Shown here: positions 48,085-58,494 of the stretch, piece by piece
Position numbering within the stretch: the stretch's first letter is position 1
Layout of the letters: each line of letters starts with the position of its first letter
Source: Reticulitermes speratus
Lineage: Eukaryota; Arthropoda; Insecta; Blattodea; Rhinotermitidae
Length of the DNA: 64,000 bases
Reading direction: 5' to 3'
NCBI GenBank assembly: GCA_021186555.1
Contig: JAJKFL010000012.1
Location: forward strand, 3,218,719-3,282,718
Made by a program: the position numbers and the translations under genes
Notes under the pieces: model-generated
The model's database searches: none
Seen by the model: the letters and a program-made list of their open reading frames with translations, nothing else
Told to the model about the DNA's origin: nothing

Positions 48085-48345
48085 TCCCTCTTAGGGAGTT
48101 AGTCGCTAGCTTCTTACCGCGGAGGTCTCAGTTCAGTCCCCGGGCATTCCATGTGGGCTTTGTGGACGACAACCTGCCACTGAGAGGGGTTTCCCCAGGT
48201 ACTTCAGTTTTCTTCTATCACTTATTATTCCACGAATTATATTCATATTCATCATCTGCCGGAGAGGCACACAGTCTAGACATTGACAGTGATGACAAAG
48301 AAGTCACAAAACCCCATCCCTCGAATACAGCACACTAACACAATT
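48085..48345 (+). mobile_element. SINE-3 (possible tRNA-derived), old copy
   Basis: The region TTAGTCGCTAGC followed by CTCAGTTCAGTCCCCGGG resembles decayed A and B boxes. The body (GAGAGGGGTTTCCCCAGGTA, 'cttcagttttcttctatc', TTATTATTCC) aligns with the copy at 57765-57930. Confidence 0.5.
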
Positions 48346-49432
48346 CGTGACATAACCTCATTTTCCTGGTACGACCCTCTAAATTCCCCCCAAAATCAGG
48401 TATATGTTCCACAGCCTGTTTTAACAGCTCTCCATAGATAGCTCCTATCACGAAACTGGGTAGGTACATTCTGCAAATTCAAACTCGATACATATTCTGA
48501 TTCCTGAGAGCCTGTTTTATATTCTACGAAGGTGTCATGAAAACCCACAGATATAAAGACGACAAAACATTAAGAACCACCTGCTACGTTACAAGCAGTG
48601 GCTTCAGCGTAAACTGTCGTTTATGTCAGTAAATGTCTTAACATTACAGTTCATCCACGTTTCGGTACCTCAAATGATCGCCCTAACAAGAATTTCACAA
48701 GTCAAAACTCTGTACGTATTTAAAATTCCTTCCCACACTAGCTATATGGCTAGCCCAGCGTTTTCAGCATCTTACGGTACAATAACAAGCTATTTTGGTT
48801 TCCATTAAATCAACGCACCTCAATGTAATGGACAAATAATGTTACCTCTCGAATAAAACAAATGATTTATGCATTACTGCTGCTACTGCTGCCATCTGCT
48901 CAGCTCATCAACCATTAATGTGCATTAGCATATAAAGCATGGCCCACTCTAACCCTATGTTTCCACTTGTTAGCTCCACAAACAGTGCTGCCTCTTGAGG
49001 CGGCCATGGAAACCTCTCGATCGCATCACTGCCCATTGGAGAACATCGCCACAAAGCCTCCATCTTCTGGCCGTTGGTTTCCAATCAAACAATTAATCTC
49101 TCCGCAAACATTTGCAAATAGAGACCATCTTGTTCGACAGCAGCGAGACGGCGTTTCTAGGGGACTACGTCCCGCCACGTGACCTCTTCAAGTGGGAGGA
49201 TAATGGCGCATACGGCCGCGTGTACCTAACATATGTCCCTGCCGGCTATGATGGGGTTCCCAGGGGGGTTCCCAGATCGATACACGGTCTTCTGGATCCC
49301 TTCGAGTTAAATGCTGGCTCATTACGTAATGAACTTGATTAGCGAATATGGGTTGAATATTGGGTGGGAGATTCTAACTTGTGGTCGATCAGACGGTTGT
49401 GTTTGATTTTAGATTCGTAATTAAGAAGCTAT
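48346..49432. other. No firm gene; one protein-like open frame
   Basis: The frame at about 49112-49342 (+) ends FELNAGSLRNELD and has a soluble, protein-like composition (LGDYVPPRDLFKWEDNGAYG), with a possible acceptor (CAAATAG) at its start. I do not recognise it; it may be a lone exon or chance. The rest shows nothing. Confidence 0.25.
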
Positions 49433-49701
49433 GCCGATCCCAGTGGCCGAGCGGTCTAAGGCGTGGGTCTTCGGTCGCTCGCTTACTAGGATTGTGGGTT
49501 TGAATCCCACCGGGGGCATGGATGTTTGTCTGTTGTGAGTGTTGTGTGTTGTCAGGTAGAGGTCTCTGCGACGAGCTGGTCACTCGTCCAGAGGAGACCT
49601 ACCGAGTGTGGTGTGTCTAAAAAAGTGTGTGATCGTGAAGCCTCGAAAAATGAGGCGGCCTAGGCCCCCAAGGGGCTGTCGAGCCATTGGGGGGAAAAAA
49701 A
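49433..49701 (+). mobile_element. SINE-1 with 11-bp perfect target duplication
   Basis: The head reads GCCGATCCCAGTGGCCGAGC, box A is nearly perfect, and box B GGGTTTGAATCCC has one change. The body and the GGCCCCCAAGGGGCTGTCGA end are conserved, with a G/A-rich tail. The target TAAGAAGCTAT is present at 49422-49432 and 49702-49712. Confidence 0.92.
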
Positions 49702-49787
49702 TAAGAAGCTATACGACACTGCACTGGCATCTACGTCAATAAATATACAATACGAGAGAAGAGTAACGAGGCAGAAAGAAGTCATGA

Positions 49788-49950
49788 ATCGTTTAGGAAC
49801 TAAATCCATCGGGCAGAGTCTTTTTTGACAAGCTACTAGTTCCCCAATTAGTCAAGAAATTCCCCACATTTTACGTAACCCGAAGGTTCATTACCGTGTT
49901 CACAACAGCCCGCTACTTGTCCCTGTCCTCAGCCAGATTATTGCACCCCC
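49788..49950 (-). mobile_element. Non-LTR family R 3' end, fragment
   Basis: Minus-strand matches are 'gtcaagaaattccccac', 'gaaggttcattaccgtgttc', 'caacagcccgctacttgtcc' and 'ctgtcctcagccag'. The + strand has a poly-C run at its right edge. Confidence 0.75.
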
Positions 49951-50551
49951 CCCCCCCCAATTCTATTTTAACATAACGTAAGAGTTTTTACGGTGAGGAT
50001 TACTGAGCACCTCGCACAACCCACAAGATGTAGGACCACCTCCTGTCGGCTGTCCGTGACTATTATTCAATACATTCGCCGCTACCCTCCATATCTACAA
50101 CCGGTCTCACCGTGCCGTCGTGACAGAGAACCAACAACAGACAGACTAGGGGCACACGCGTGACGTAGCAATTGTGCCCTTCGAGCATTTTGTGCGCCGC
50201 GAACTGTTTAGCGCCTGACACAGCAGTTACGGTCGACGTGCGAGCAGAAACTCGTGTGAGTCTATTCTTACCGACGTTAACCAGAAGTGGAATATGTCGA
50301 CAGACTTCAGTGAATGTCCTAATATAATGTTTTGTGAATATCGCGTACCGACTGTACAGTCCGCACGTGCGTACAGAAGGACGGACAGACAGTCAGACAG
50401 ATAGACATGGCGAAGCTTACAGGCGAATCTTCGCCACTTTTCGCCGCGGTTGCGTCAAAAATGAACGACGATTATTTTCACGCACTGCAGTCTTTAAGAA
50501 AAATTTTCCACCAAAAATGTAGGGCCTATACGAATTTATTTTTTGCCTTTC
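49951..50551. other. No gene seen
   Basis: Short open frames only; no motif recognised. Confidence 0.4.
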
Positions 50552-50818
50552 GAATTACACTATCCAATTACACTATCCAATTACACTATCAATTACACTA
50601 TCCAATTACACTATCCAATTACACTATCCAATTACACTATCCAATTACACTATCCAATTACACTATCCAATTACACTATCCAATTACACTATCCAATTAC
50701 ACTATCCAATTACACTATCCAATTACACTATCCAATTACACTATCCAATACACTATCCAATACACTATCCAATTACACTATTTACACATCCAATTACACT
50801 ATCCAATTACACTATCCA
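50552..50818. repeat. 13-bp tandem repeat, about 20 copies
   Basis: The unit is CCAATTACACTAT. Because 13 is not a multiple of three and the 39-bp superunit has no stop, every + frame is open and reads the same 13-residue cycle. The apparent 105- and 141-codon proteins here are artefacts. Confidence 0.96.
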
Positions 50819-51410
50819 ATCGTAAACTTTGATTCAAATATCACAATTTACACCAAATAAAATGATTACTGCTGTGTTTCCTGGTAAAGTAACGACGTTT
50901 CTGAGGAAACAGCTTAAGAGCAACAGGTTACTCCGAAACGTCAGTATCTATCTACAGAACCACAAGGCGGTCAACTTCATAGTCAGAGCAGTGAGAACCC
51001 CAAATCTCACAGATGACTTCACACCAGCACCTTCAGCTCTGTACATCAGTCCTAACTCCCGTCACGTCAGTCAGCTGCAGGTCTTGCACGTCCCTCACTG
51101 CAGCTGCAAGCAGTAGGCACCGAAACGTCTTGCAGAACTGCGACACTTGAGGTTCTCACAGCGGTGTTGTTGCGGTGTGCTTGCACTGCTTCTGCCTGAA
51201 GACGGACGTGCTCGATCATCCAAAACTGCGCCTACTATTTACCGATCGACGCGACGTAACAACCCAGAACACTTGATCTGTCACACCCTTGACTTGTTAC
51301 AATTCAGCACACCAAACTGTTTTCGTGCCCGGCCAATCAAATATCTAAAGACGGTTCTGCATCTCAGTAACGCGAAATTAGGTTCTTGGTTCACGAGGAA
51401 GCGTTGAAAA
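50819..51410. other. Repeat debris with fragments of a hairpin-bearing repeat
   Basis: Pieces such as CACCGAAACGTCTTGCAG (51118), GAGGTTCTCACAGCGGTG (51149) and CTGAAGACGGACGTGC (51197) recur in variant form at 54.6, 56.5 and 61.8 kb, marking an unrecognised repeat family (type B). No coding sequence is assigned. Confidence 0.4.
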
Positions 51411-52256
51411 CACACAGCTTACCGTCACGATGTGTTTCTGCCTTAAACCAGCATTAACACACAGCTTACCGTCACGATGTGTTTCTGCCTTAAACCAGCA
51501 TTAACACACAGCTTACCGTCACGATGTTTTTCTGCCTTAAACCACATTAACACACAGCTTACCGTCACGATGTGTTTCTGCCTTAAACCAGCATTAACAC
51601 ACAGCTTACCGTCACGATGTGTTTCTGCCTTAAACCACATTAACACACAGCTTACCGTCACGATGTGTTTCTGCCTTAAACTAGCATTAACACACAGCTT
51701 ACCGTCACGATGTGTTTCTGCCTTAAACCAGCATTAACACACAGCTTACCGTCACGATGTGTTTCTGCCTTAAACTAGCATTAACACACAGCTTACCGTC
51801 ACGATGTGTTTCTGCCTTAAACCAGCATTAACACACAGCTTACCGTCACGATGTGTTTCTGCCTTAAACCAGCATTAACACACAGCTTACCGTCACGATG
51901 TGTTTCTGCCTTAAACCAGCATTAACACACAGCTTACCGTCACGATGTGTTTCTGCCTTAAACCAGCATTAACACACAGCTTACCGTCACGATGTGTTTC
52001 TGCCTTAAACCAGCATTAACACACAGCTTACCGGCACGATGTGTTTCTGCCTTAAACCAGCATTAACACACAGCTTACCGTCACGATGTGTTTCTGCCTT
52101 AAACCAGCATTAACACACAGCTTACCGTCACGATGTGTTTCTGCCTTAAACCAGCATTAACACACAGCTTACCGTCACGATGTGTTTCTGCCTTAAACCA
52201 GCATTAACACACAGCTTACCGTCACGATGTGTTTCTGCCTTAAACCAGCATTAACA
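51411..52256. repeat. 47-bp tandem repeat, 18 copies
   Basis: The unit begins CACACAGCTTACCGTCACGA and ends AAACCAGCATTAA. Copies are nearly identical, with a few lacking 'GC' before ATTAA. Short frames on both strands are products of the repeat. Confidence 0.97.
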
Positions 52257-52690
52257 TCTATAATTACCTCAGTCTACTGATCTACACTAGCATTCAAATC
52301 TCCATGCAAATTTCATGCCTTACTAAAGCATTGAACTCTCCAAGGTAAGTTCCCATCCACTGAATTAAAACAAGCACAGTGTAGTCCTTTTCCCACAAAT
52401 GTAATTCTTACATTAAACCGAAGCCTTAAAGAGTTTAACTTAAACTCTCTATATAAATAATTAAATTATTTTTAAACTCTGGTTCGACAGTAGTTGTTGT
52501 GGTTGATACAGCGGCTAAGTTTCTTGTAGGTGGATATCGACGTTTCAGACTACCCAGACCCTAACGTTGCTCCAAAACGCCGCTAAGGCGTCACACCCCT
52601 CAATACCTCAATCTTAACAGGCTTATTTTCATAATTAAGATCTCAAATCCTATATGGTTGATTCAAATCATCTACAAAATAAGAACAACA
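52257..52690. other. No gene seen
   Basis: AT-rich, no recognised feature. Confidence 0.4.
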
Positions 52691-53045
52691 ATTAGCAGTA
52701 TTATAACCAACAAATACACTTTTTGTATTTCTGTTACACTTTTACCCTACACATGTTTCGGCTGTGGTCCAGCCATCATCACGGTACACTAGTAGGTTCA
52801 CTTCACTGGCACCGGTTCATTTGGTATTATCACACGTCATTACAATGTTCTTGTAGCTGTTGTTCACTTTCAAATGCAGGTTGTGTGTGTGTGTGTGTGT
52901 GTGTGAAGTGAACCTACTGGTGTACCGTGATGATGGCTGGACCACAGCCGAAACATGTGTAGGGTAAAAGTGTAACAGAAATACAAAAAGTGCATTTGTT
53001 GGTTATAATACTGCTAATTGAATCAAAATGCACGGTGAAAATAAC
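52691..53045. repeat. Head-to-head inverted pair of hairpin modules
   Basis: Arms of about 116 bp (52691-52806 and 52903-53020) are reverse complements with few mismatches; the spacer ends in a (GT)n tract (about 52881-52903). Each arm contains the motif UGAUGAUGGCUG-GACCA-CAGCC-GAAACAUGUGUAGGG (in pieces), reading outward. The core C is replaced by G (GUGAUGA), so neither would be an active hammerhead. The right arm leads to ATGCACGGTGAAAATAACG at 53029. Confidence 0.88.
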
Positions 53046-53203
53046 GCGAAGAACAACATTATTCAACCAGAAAATAATCCGTTCAGCATATCGGAGCACA
53101 GTTAGTTTAGCAATTAGGACACTTCAGTGCATATGTCGTAATTCAAGATGAAAGCTAATCCTACGGCATCACACTGAGTCTTCCTCGATAATAACGTTAC
53201 AAG

Positions 53204-53875
53204 AACTACAATACTGAACACACTATGCGAATACTACTACGCTAAAGAACAGCCAACTACAATACTGAACACACTATGCGAATACTACTACGCTAAAGAA
53301 CAGCCAACTACAATACTGAACACACTATGCGAATACTACTACGCTAAAGAACAGCCAACTACAATACTGAACACACTATGCGAATACTACTACGCTAACA
53401 GAACAGCCAACTACTAATACTGAAACACACTATGCGAATACTACTACGCTAAAGAACAGCCAACTACAATACTGAACACACTATGTGAATACTACTACGC
53501 TAAAGAACAGCCAACTACAATACTGAACACACTATGCGAATACTACTACGCTAAAGAACAGCCAACTACAATACTGAACACACTATGTGAATACTACTAC
53601 GCTAAAGAACAGCCAACTACAATACTGAAGCACACTATGCGAATACTACTACGCTAAAGAACAGCCAACTACAATATTGAAGACACTATGCGAATACTAC
53701 TACGCTAAAGAACAGCCAACTACAATATTGAAGACACTATGCGAATACTACTACGCTAAAGAACAGCCAACTACAATACTGAACACACTATGCGAATACT
53801 ACTACGCTAAACAACAGCCAACTACAATACTGAAGACACTCTATGCGAATAATACTACGCTAAACATCAGCCAAC
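53204..53875. repeat. 51-bp tandem repeat, 13 copies
   Basis: The unit starts AACTACAATACTGAACACAC and includes TATGCGAATACTACTACGCT. 51 bp is 17 codons, so one frame reads a 17-residue repeat over several units (53677-53904). Single-base indels in earlier units break it. No gene evidence. Confidence 0.96.
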
Positions 53876-54594
53876 GGCTACATGTTTCGCTTTCTTATTA
53901 TTAACAAACCAACATGGCGGATGTACCAGGCCACAAAGTGGAAGCATTAATAGCATCGTTAAATTAAGCTCTCAAGCTGTTTCCTTTCAAAAGTGCTCAA
54001 CTTTCTTGGTGTTAACGTTTTGTCCAAACAAGGAAAATAACTTGGCGACCACGCCAAACATGCTATTCTTCTTTCAGTTCATAGCCGGAACTGAAAAACC
54101 AGAGGGGAGAGGAACAGGAAGTTTGGAGAGTTTTACCTCCCTTACATAATGTGCTTGATGCGACTGAATTAGAATGTGAATGAGTGAGTCACACCCCAAT
54201 TGCCATAGTTACCAGTGTCGTCAGACTACAGTTTCCATTGTTACGACAGAATATGTTCTCTGTTACGTACGCGGTGAGGCCGAAGAAACAGTTTTTATAA
54301 TTCTGACAGAGTGTATTCTCTGTCAGGTGTGAGCTGAGGATGAAGAAACAGTTGAGCATTGATCACATAACACAACAGAGCACAACTATATGGAAGCAAT
54401 TTGATAGACAAAATGAACGCTTGGTTTTTCTAAGAATTAAGAAACGATTGTAAGAAGCCGTGGAGTAGCGCGTGAATATTATAATATGATAATATTATAC
54501 GGACATCATATACATGGCTCAACAGCATAAAACTCCATAGTTATGTTCAGGTACGGCAAGTAGTTAAAACGTAAAGTTTAAGCTATTTGCGAAT
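53876..54594. other. No gene seen
   Basis: Two similar segments (54250-54290 and 54308-54350, each with GTATTCTCTGT / ATGTTCTCTGT and GAAGAAACAGTT) suggest a small local duplication. Nothing else. Confidence 0.4.
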
Positions 54595-54990
54595 TTGCTG
54601 TTACTTGAGTTTTGAGGCTCTCGCAGCGGTCAGTAAGACTATTACGATTGACTTTTTCTGGGCTATGACGCTGTGTATTATGGTACATATGTACCACCGT
54701 TTCGGAAGAACCTGCATACCATCTTCAGTGGCTACACCTACGGAGGCAGAAGGTACTTCCAAACGTAGATACACATCTACCAGACTAAACGGCGTCCATA
54801 AAACCGCCATATTACTACTTGGTAGTTGAGAGCAAGCAATGCATCTGTCAAGTGGTAAGGCACCGGGGATGTGATGAGCGGTTCCCGACGTTTCGAAAGA
54901 TTGTGTTGTGTTTATCTTCAGGGTCAAACCGTTCTAGAAGAGTATTACCCTTGACGAAGAAGGAAACACAATCATTCGAAACGTCGGGAT
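54595..54990. repeat. Type B hairpin-bearing repeat with inverted pair
   Basis: The + strand has 'ttgaggctctcgcagcggtc' and 'gctatgacgctgtgtattatgg' in pieces, related to 61.8 kb. A motif on the minus strand at 54694-54731 reads CCACTGAAGATGG ... CTTCCGAAACGGTGG, with CCAC/GTGG pairing. At 54883-54925 and 54950-54988 two divergent copies of CTGAAGA/GACGAAGA ... TTCGAAACGTCGGGA form an inverted pair. Confidence 0.6.
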
Positions 54991-55134
54991 CCCAAAGACA
55001 CAAAAACCAGAAGGATTGAATCCTCAGACAGCACCACTGTGATAAGCTTAGTACAGCACTGCGTACTGTAAAAACGTGAAGCCCCGTATTTCCGCTACAC
55101 AGTAAATCCTGTAAAATAAGGCATGTAAAACCAT

Positions 55135-55215
55135 CAGGATCCCACAGCAGTAGGTATCAGGTTCCTCCAAAATGCTGGTAGCTATCAATTAAACTACACG
55201 GCGTCATACGGTGAA
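55135..55215 (-). repeat. Type B repeat fragment
   Basis: The minus strand of 55190-55210 reads GACGCCGTGTAGTTTAATTG, equivalent to 'gacgctgtgtattatggta' at 54668 and 'gacaccgtgttgtttggta' at 61818. Confidence 0.5.
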
Positions 55216-55230
55216 ACACCACATCACTAC

Positions 55231-55480
55231 TCACAAATTACACACCAACCAAATGCACTATATTTTCACTTTTATTCTTTAACCCCTACATATGTTTTAG
55301 CCTTTACAAGGCCATCTTCAGGGGGCTAGTAATCTACATTTACTTTACATCCATTGCTTATGTCTGCTGAAGATGGCCTTGTAAAGGCTGAAACATTTGT
55401 AGGGGTTAAAGAATAAAAAGTGAAAAATACAGTGCATTTCGTTGGTGTGTAATTCGTGAGCTGTTAAAAAATGCACGGTG
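55231..55480. repeat. Second head-to-head inverted pair of hairpin modules
   Basis: Arms 55231-55322 and 55375-55461 are near reverse complements. The right arm carries CUGAAGAUGGCCUU-GUA-AAGGCU-GAAACAUUUGUAGGGG with intact core bases; the left arm has AAAA for GAAA. From the right arm, GTGCATTTCGTTGGTGTG and then ATGCACGGTGAAGATAA (55471) follow, as at 43.8 and 53.0 kb. Confidence 0.85.
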
Positions 55481-56079
55481 AAGATAATATAAAAAAACCC
55501 ACATCACTAATTCTTGTTGTAAATTTAACAGTAAACTCTTCCGTCTCTCCCGTTTCGGGGGTCCATGAATTACGCCCATAGCAACTAGAACATTTCAAAG
55601 AAGACCCGCGAAACAGGAAGGATTGGCAAAAGGCCGAAATCACACAAGTGAATCACAATGCGCATGACACAGGCAGTGAGGTCGGGGGACGAGGGAGGCC
55701 GTTGTTCCAGAAACTATTCACAAAGCGCTGCTGTCTTGCGGATTTCACAGCCTGTTATATCACAGTTACATGAATCTGACTGACGTCTGAAAATCGTGCA
55801 CAATGCACGGCAGAGAGCAGTAGTTTCTTATCACTTGTTGATAGCAATTGGTGGTTAGGGAGCACAATGGCTGTGCGTCCTCTGGCTACAATAGCGAGCA
55901 GTCCTCACCACGGCTACTGTCGCTTTGTTACATTCAACAAGACCTACCGGTAGGAAGACACTGCAAGTGCAAAACGGGCTCAAGTGTCAAGGGTCAACAC
56001 GACAAAACGTGAATGAAACTTATACAAGAACGACATAAGTGACGTGTCTATAGAGTACTATTATTTATCAGAAATTATT
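55481..56079. other. No gene seen
   Basis: No recognised feature. Confidence 0.4.
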
Positions 56080-56173
56080 ACTGAGATTACTTGGAAGACC
56101 TAGGAGTAGATGGGAGGAGAGTGTTCAAATGAATCTTCAAGAGTTAGGGTGTGGAGATACGGACAGGACTGCG
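56080..56173 (+). mobile_element. Non-LTR family R 3' end feeding into a 56-bp array
   Basis: ACTTGGAAGACCTAGGAGTA, 'gatgggaggagagtgttcaa' and 'gaatcttcaagagttaggg' match the 39.5-kb copy in order. The sequence then passes directly into the array. Confidence 0.7.
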
Positions 56174-56401
56174 GTTCAGGACAGGACCCGCTGCCCGGTG
56201 CCTTTCAACGACGTAGACCTAACGTTCCGGTTCAGGACAGGACCCACTGCCCGGTGCCCTTCAACGACGTAGACCTAACGTTCCGGTTCAGTACAGGACC
56301 CACTGCCCGGTGCCTTTCAACGACGTAGACCTAACGTTCCGGTTCAGGACATGACCCACTGTCCAGTGCTTTCAACGACGTAGACCTAACGTTCCGGTTC
56401 C
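56174..56401. repeat. 56-bp tandem repeat, 4 copies
   Basis: Units begin at 56174, 56230, 56286 and 56342 with GGTTCAGGACAGGACCCGCT and end GACCTAACGTTCC. The unit aligns with the next part of the family R 3' end (GGCTCAGGATAGGGACAGGT ... CGGTAATGAACCTTCGGGTT), so it is an amplified retroelement segment. Confidence 0.93.
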
Positions 56402-56465
56402 AAATAAAGACTGGAATATTCAAGTGTTCTAGAATGCTACGTCATGTCGACTGGTGAAAAGATAC

Positions 56466-56558
56466 CAATGTTTCGAAGGATCGTAGTGCCTCCATCTTCA
56501 GACTGCTTGACCCTGAAGACGAATGCACTAGCACTACCATCCTTCAAAACGTCTGGGA
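56466..56558. repeat. Inverted pair of type B hairpins
   Basis: The left (minus) part CTTCAG ... CACTACGATCCTTCGAAACA and the right part CTGAAGACGAATGCACTAGC ... CATCCTTCAAAACGTC are imperfect inverted copies centred near 56507. Confidence 0.65.
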
Positions 56559-57036
56559 CTACTTGTCTAGCGACAGAGCGTAACATCCCAAAGGCTATAC
56601 CTTCTGCAACACTGCTGTGAGAACCTCACATCTCGCAATGTTAGAATCGATGCAAGAGACGCACATTTTGAGTTAAGGATAGCGTCGTCAAATAAAATAG
56701 TATAACTGAAACAAAACGCAGGAATTGTTTGATCAGCTGGGTGACGTGACTTGTTGTTGCTGTCGTGGTTGCTAACAAGAGTTTACTGTGGACGGCGGCC
56801 GGCGCGTATGGCTGACAACCTTACCACCTTCATGTGCCGATTGTCTAGAAATCAGTGAGCCTCAACCTCCTGGAACCCTAAGGGCCTGTCCAGGCCTGTA
56901 ATAGTATTGCTTTACCATTACAGACAGCTTCCTTACACAACAAGTTACACTTCGAAAGGTGTCACTCCGAACCTCAAAAAGTAAGACAGCTTGTTTCAGT
57001 ACCTAACCTGGGCCTACATCGCGACGCTCAGAGGGA
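56559..57036. other. No gene seen
   Basis: A type B fragment (GCTGTGAGAACCTCACA near 56612) is present, and nothing else. Confidence 0.4.
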
Positions 57037-57600
57037 ACTTCGTCGTACCAATTACCGTCAGTTGCTGATCAAACCCCGACACATCACAACAGCATGCTGT
57101 ATTGATATCACTGATTGTGCACGAACACGAACTTCGTCGTACCAATTACCGTCAGTTGCTGATCAACCCGACACATCACAACAGCATGCTGTATTGATAT
57201 CACTGACAGTGCACGAACACGAACTTCGTCGTACCAATTACCGTCAGTTGCTGATCAAACCACGACACATCACAACAGCATGCTGTATTGATATCACTGA
57301 CAGTGCACGAACACGAACTTCGTCGTACCAATTACCGTCAGTTGCTGATCAAACCACGACACATCACAACAGCATGCTGTATTGATATCACTGACAGTGC
57401 ACGAACACGAACTTCGTCGTACCAATTACCGTCAGTTGCTGATCAAACCCGACACATCACAACAGCATGCTGTATTGATATCACTGACAGTGCACGAACA
57501 CGAACTTCGTCGTACCAATTACCGTCAGTTGCTGATCAAACCACGACACATCACAACAGCATGCTGTATTGATATCACTGAATGTGCACGAACACGAACA
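57037..57600. repeat. 94-bp tandem repeat, 6 copies
   Basis: The unit starts ACTTCGTCGTACCAATTACC and includes GCATGCTGTATTGATATCAC. The period is 92-94 bp, with variation at CAAACCACGA / CAAACCCGA / CAACCCGA. Apparent 94-107-codon frames are repeat artefacts. Confidence 0.96.
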
Positions 57601-57654
57601 GCGTCGTTACAAATCGCAAATTCAACACGGTACGCGTCTATGTTGAAAGTTTCC

Positions 57655-57745
57655 AGCTGGTCAAGAAATTCGCCGATTCCGTAAAACCCCCAGGTCCACT
57701 AACTTAATTACAAACGTCAGCCACTGACCCTATATTCAGCAAGTT
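57655..57745 (-). mobile_element. Non-LTR family R 3' end, small fragment
   Basis: TGGTCAAGAAATTCGCCGAT and 'gtcagccactgaccctatat' match the minus-strand consensus. Strongly diverged. Confidence 0.5.
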
Positions 57746-57764
57746 ATACTCACTCCACTCTCAC

Positions 57765-57930
57765 AGCGACAACCCGGGTTCGATCCCAAGCCAGTTCCTG
57801 TGGAATATGCGGTGGATAAAGTCGCACAGGGACAGAATGTTTCCGAGTGCTTCGGTTCGTTCTCCCAGTAGTGTTCCTCCTCCGCTCCACACACACATTT
57901 CATTCATCTACCACCGAGCTCACACAATCT
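57765..57930 (+). mobile_element. SINE-3 (tRNA-derived) fragment
   Basis: A box-B-like ACCCGGGTTCGATCCC lies near 57773. The body TGTGGAATATGCGGTGGATA ... GAATGTTTCCGAGTGCTTCG aligns with 48.1 kb. Confidence 0.55.
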
Positions 57931-58486
57931 TAGCTGACAGCGTCGTTCAACACAACACTACAAACAGACTAAACCAGTTCATCTAAGATCCACGTGAATG
58001 TTATCTTCCAATCCACACCGATCAACCACAAGCGATCTCTGCATCTTCAAGTTCTCACATAAAGATTGTGTACTTATGTTCTACATAATTCTTCTTCCTA
58101 GGCGACACACGTTAAGTCCTTGTTGCCCTAAAGACATGGCGTTCGCATGGCCAATTAACGTATTAATCCGATCTTCTTCTTTTCAAGTCAATTTGGTTGC
58201 TCGTCACCGATGTAGCGGTATTCACGGCCTGTCACTACCTTCCGTGTCATAGGGGGCCATGGAACAATGGCAGAGGTTTCTGCTGGGGCATCTGGGAATC
58301 CGTGATAGAGATCAGCGGCACACAGGAGGTAAAGAAATGGCGGGGGGAAAGTCAGGTACTTAAATGGTTATATAAGAGTGGCGGACATGGCCCCCAACGT
58401 TTCCTGTCCTCAATGTAGTAACATGAAGCGGACCGGCCTATCGGGAGCTAATACATCCCAGCGATGGGCAACACGGTCTCAGCATG
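57931..58486. other. No gene seen
   Basis: Short open frames without motifs. Confidence 0.4.
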
Positions 58487-58494
58487 TTCTAACC

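Noticed and set aside
50407-50860. Low-complexity protein of 105-141 codons
   Set aside because: Produced by the 13-bp repeat, which is open in every forward frame.
57062-57684. Open frames of 94-107 codons
   Set aside because: Artefacts of the 94-bp tandem repeat.
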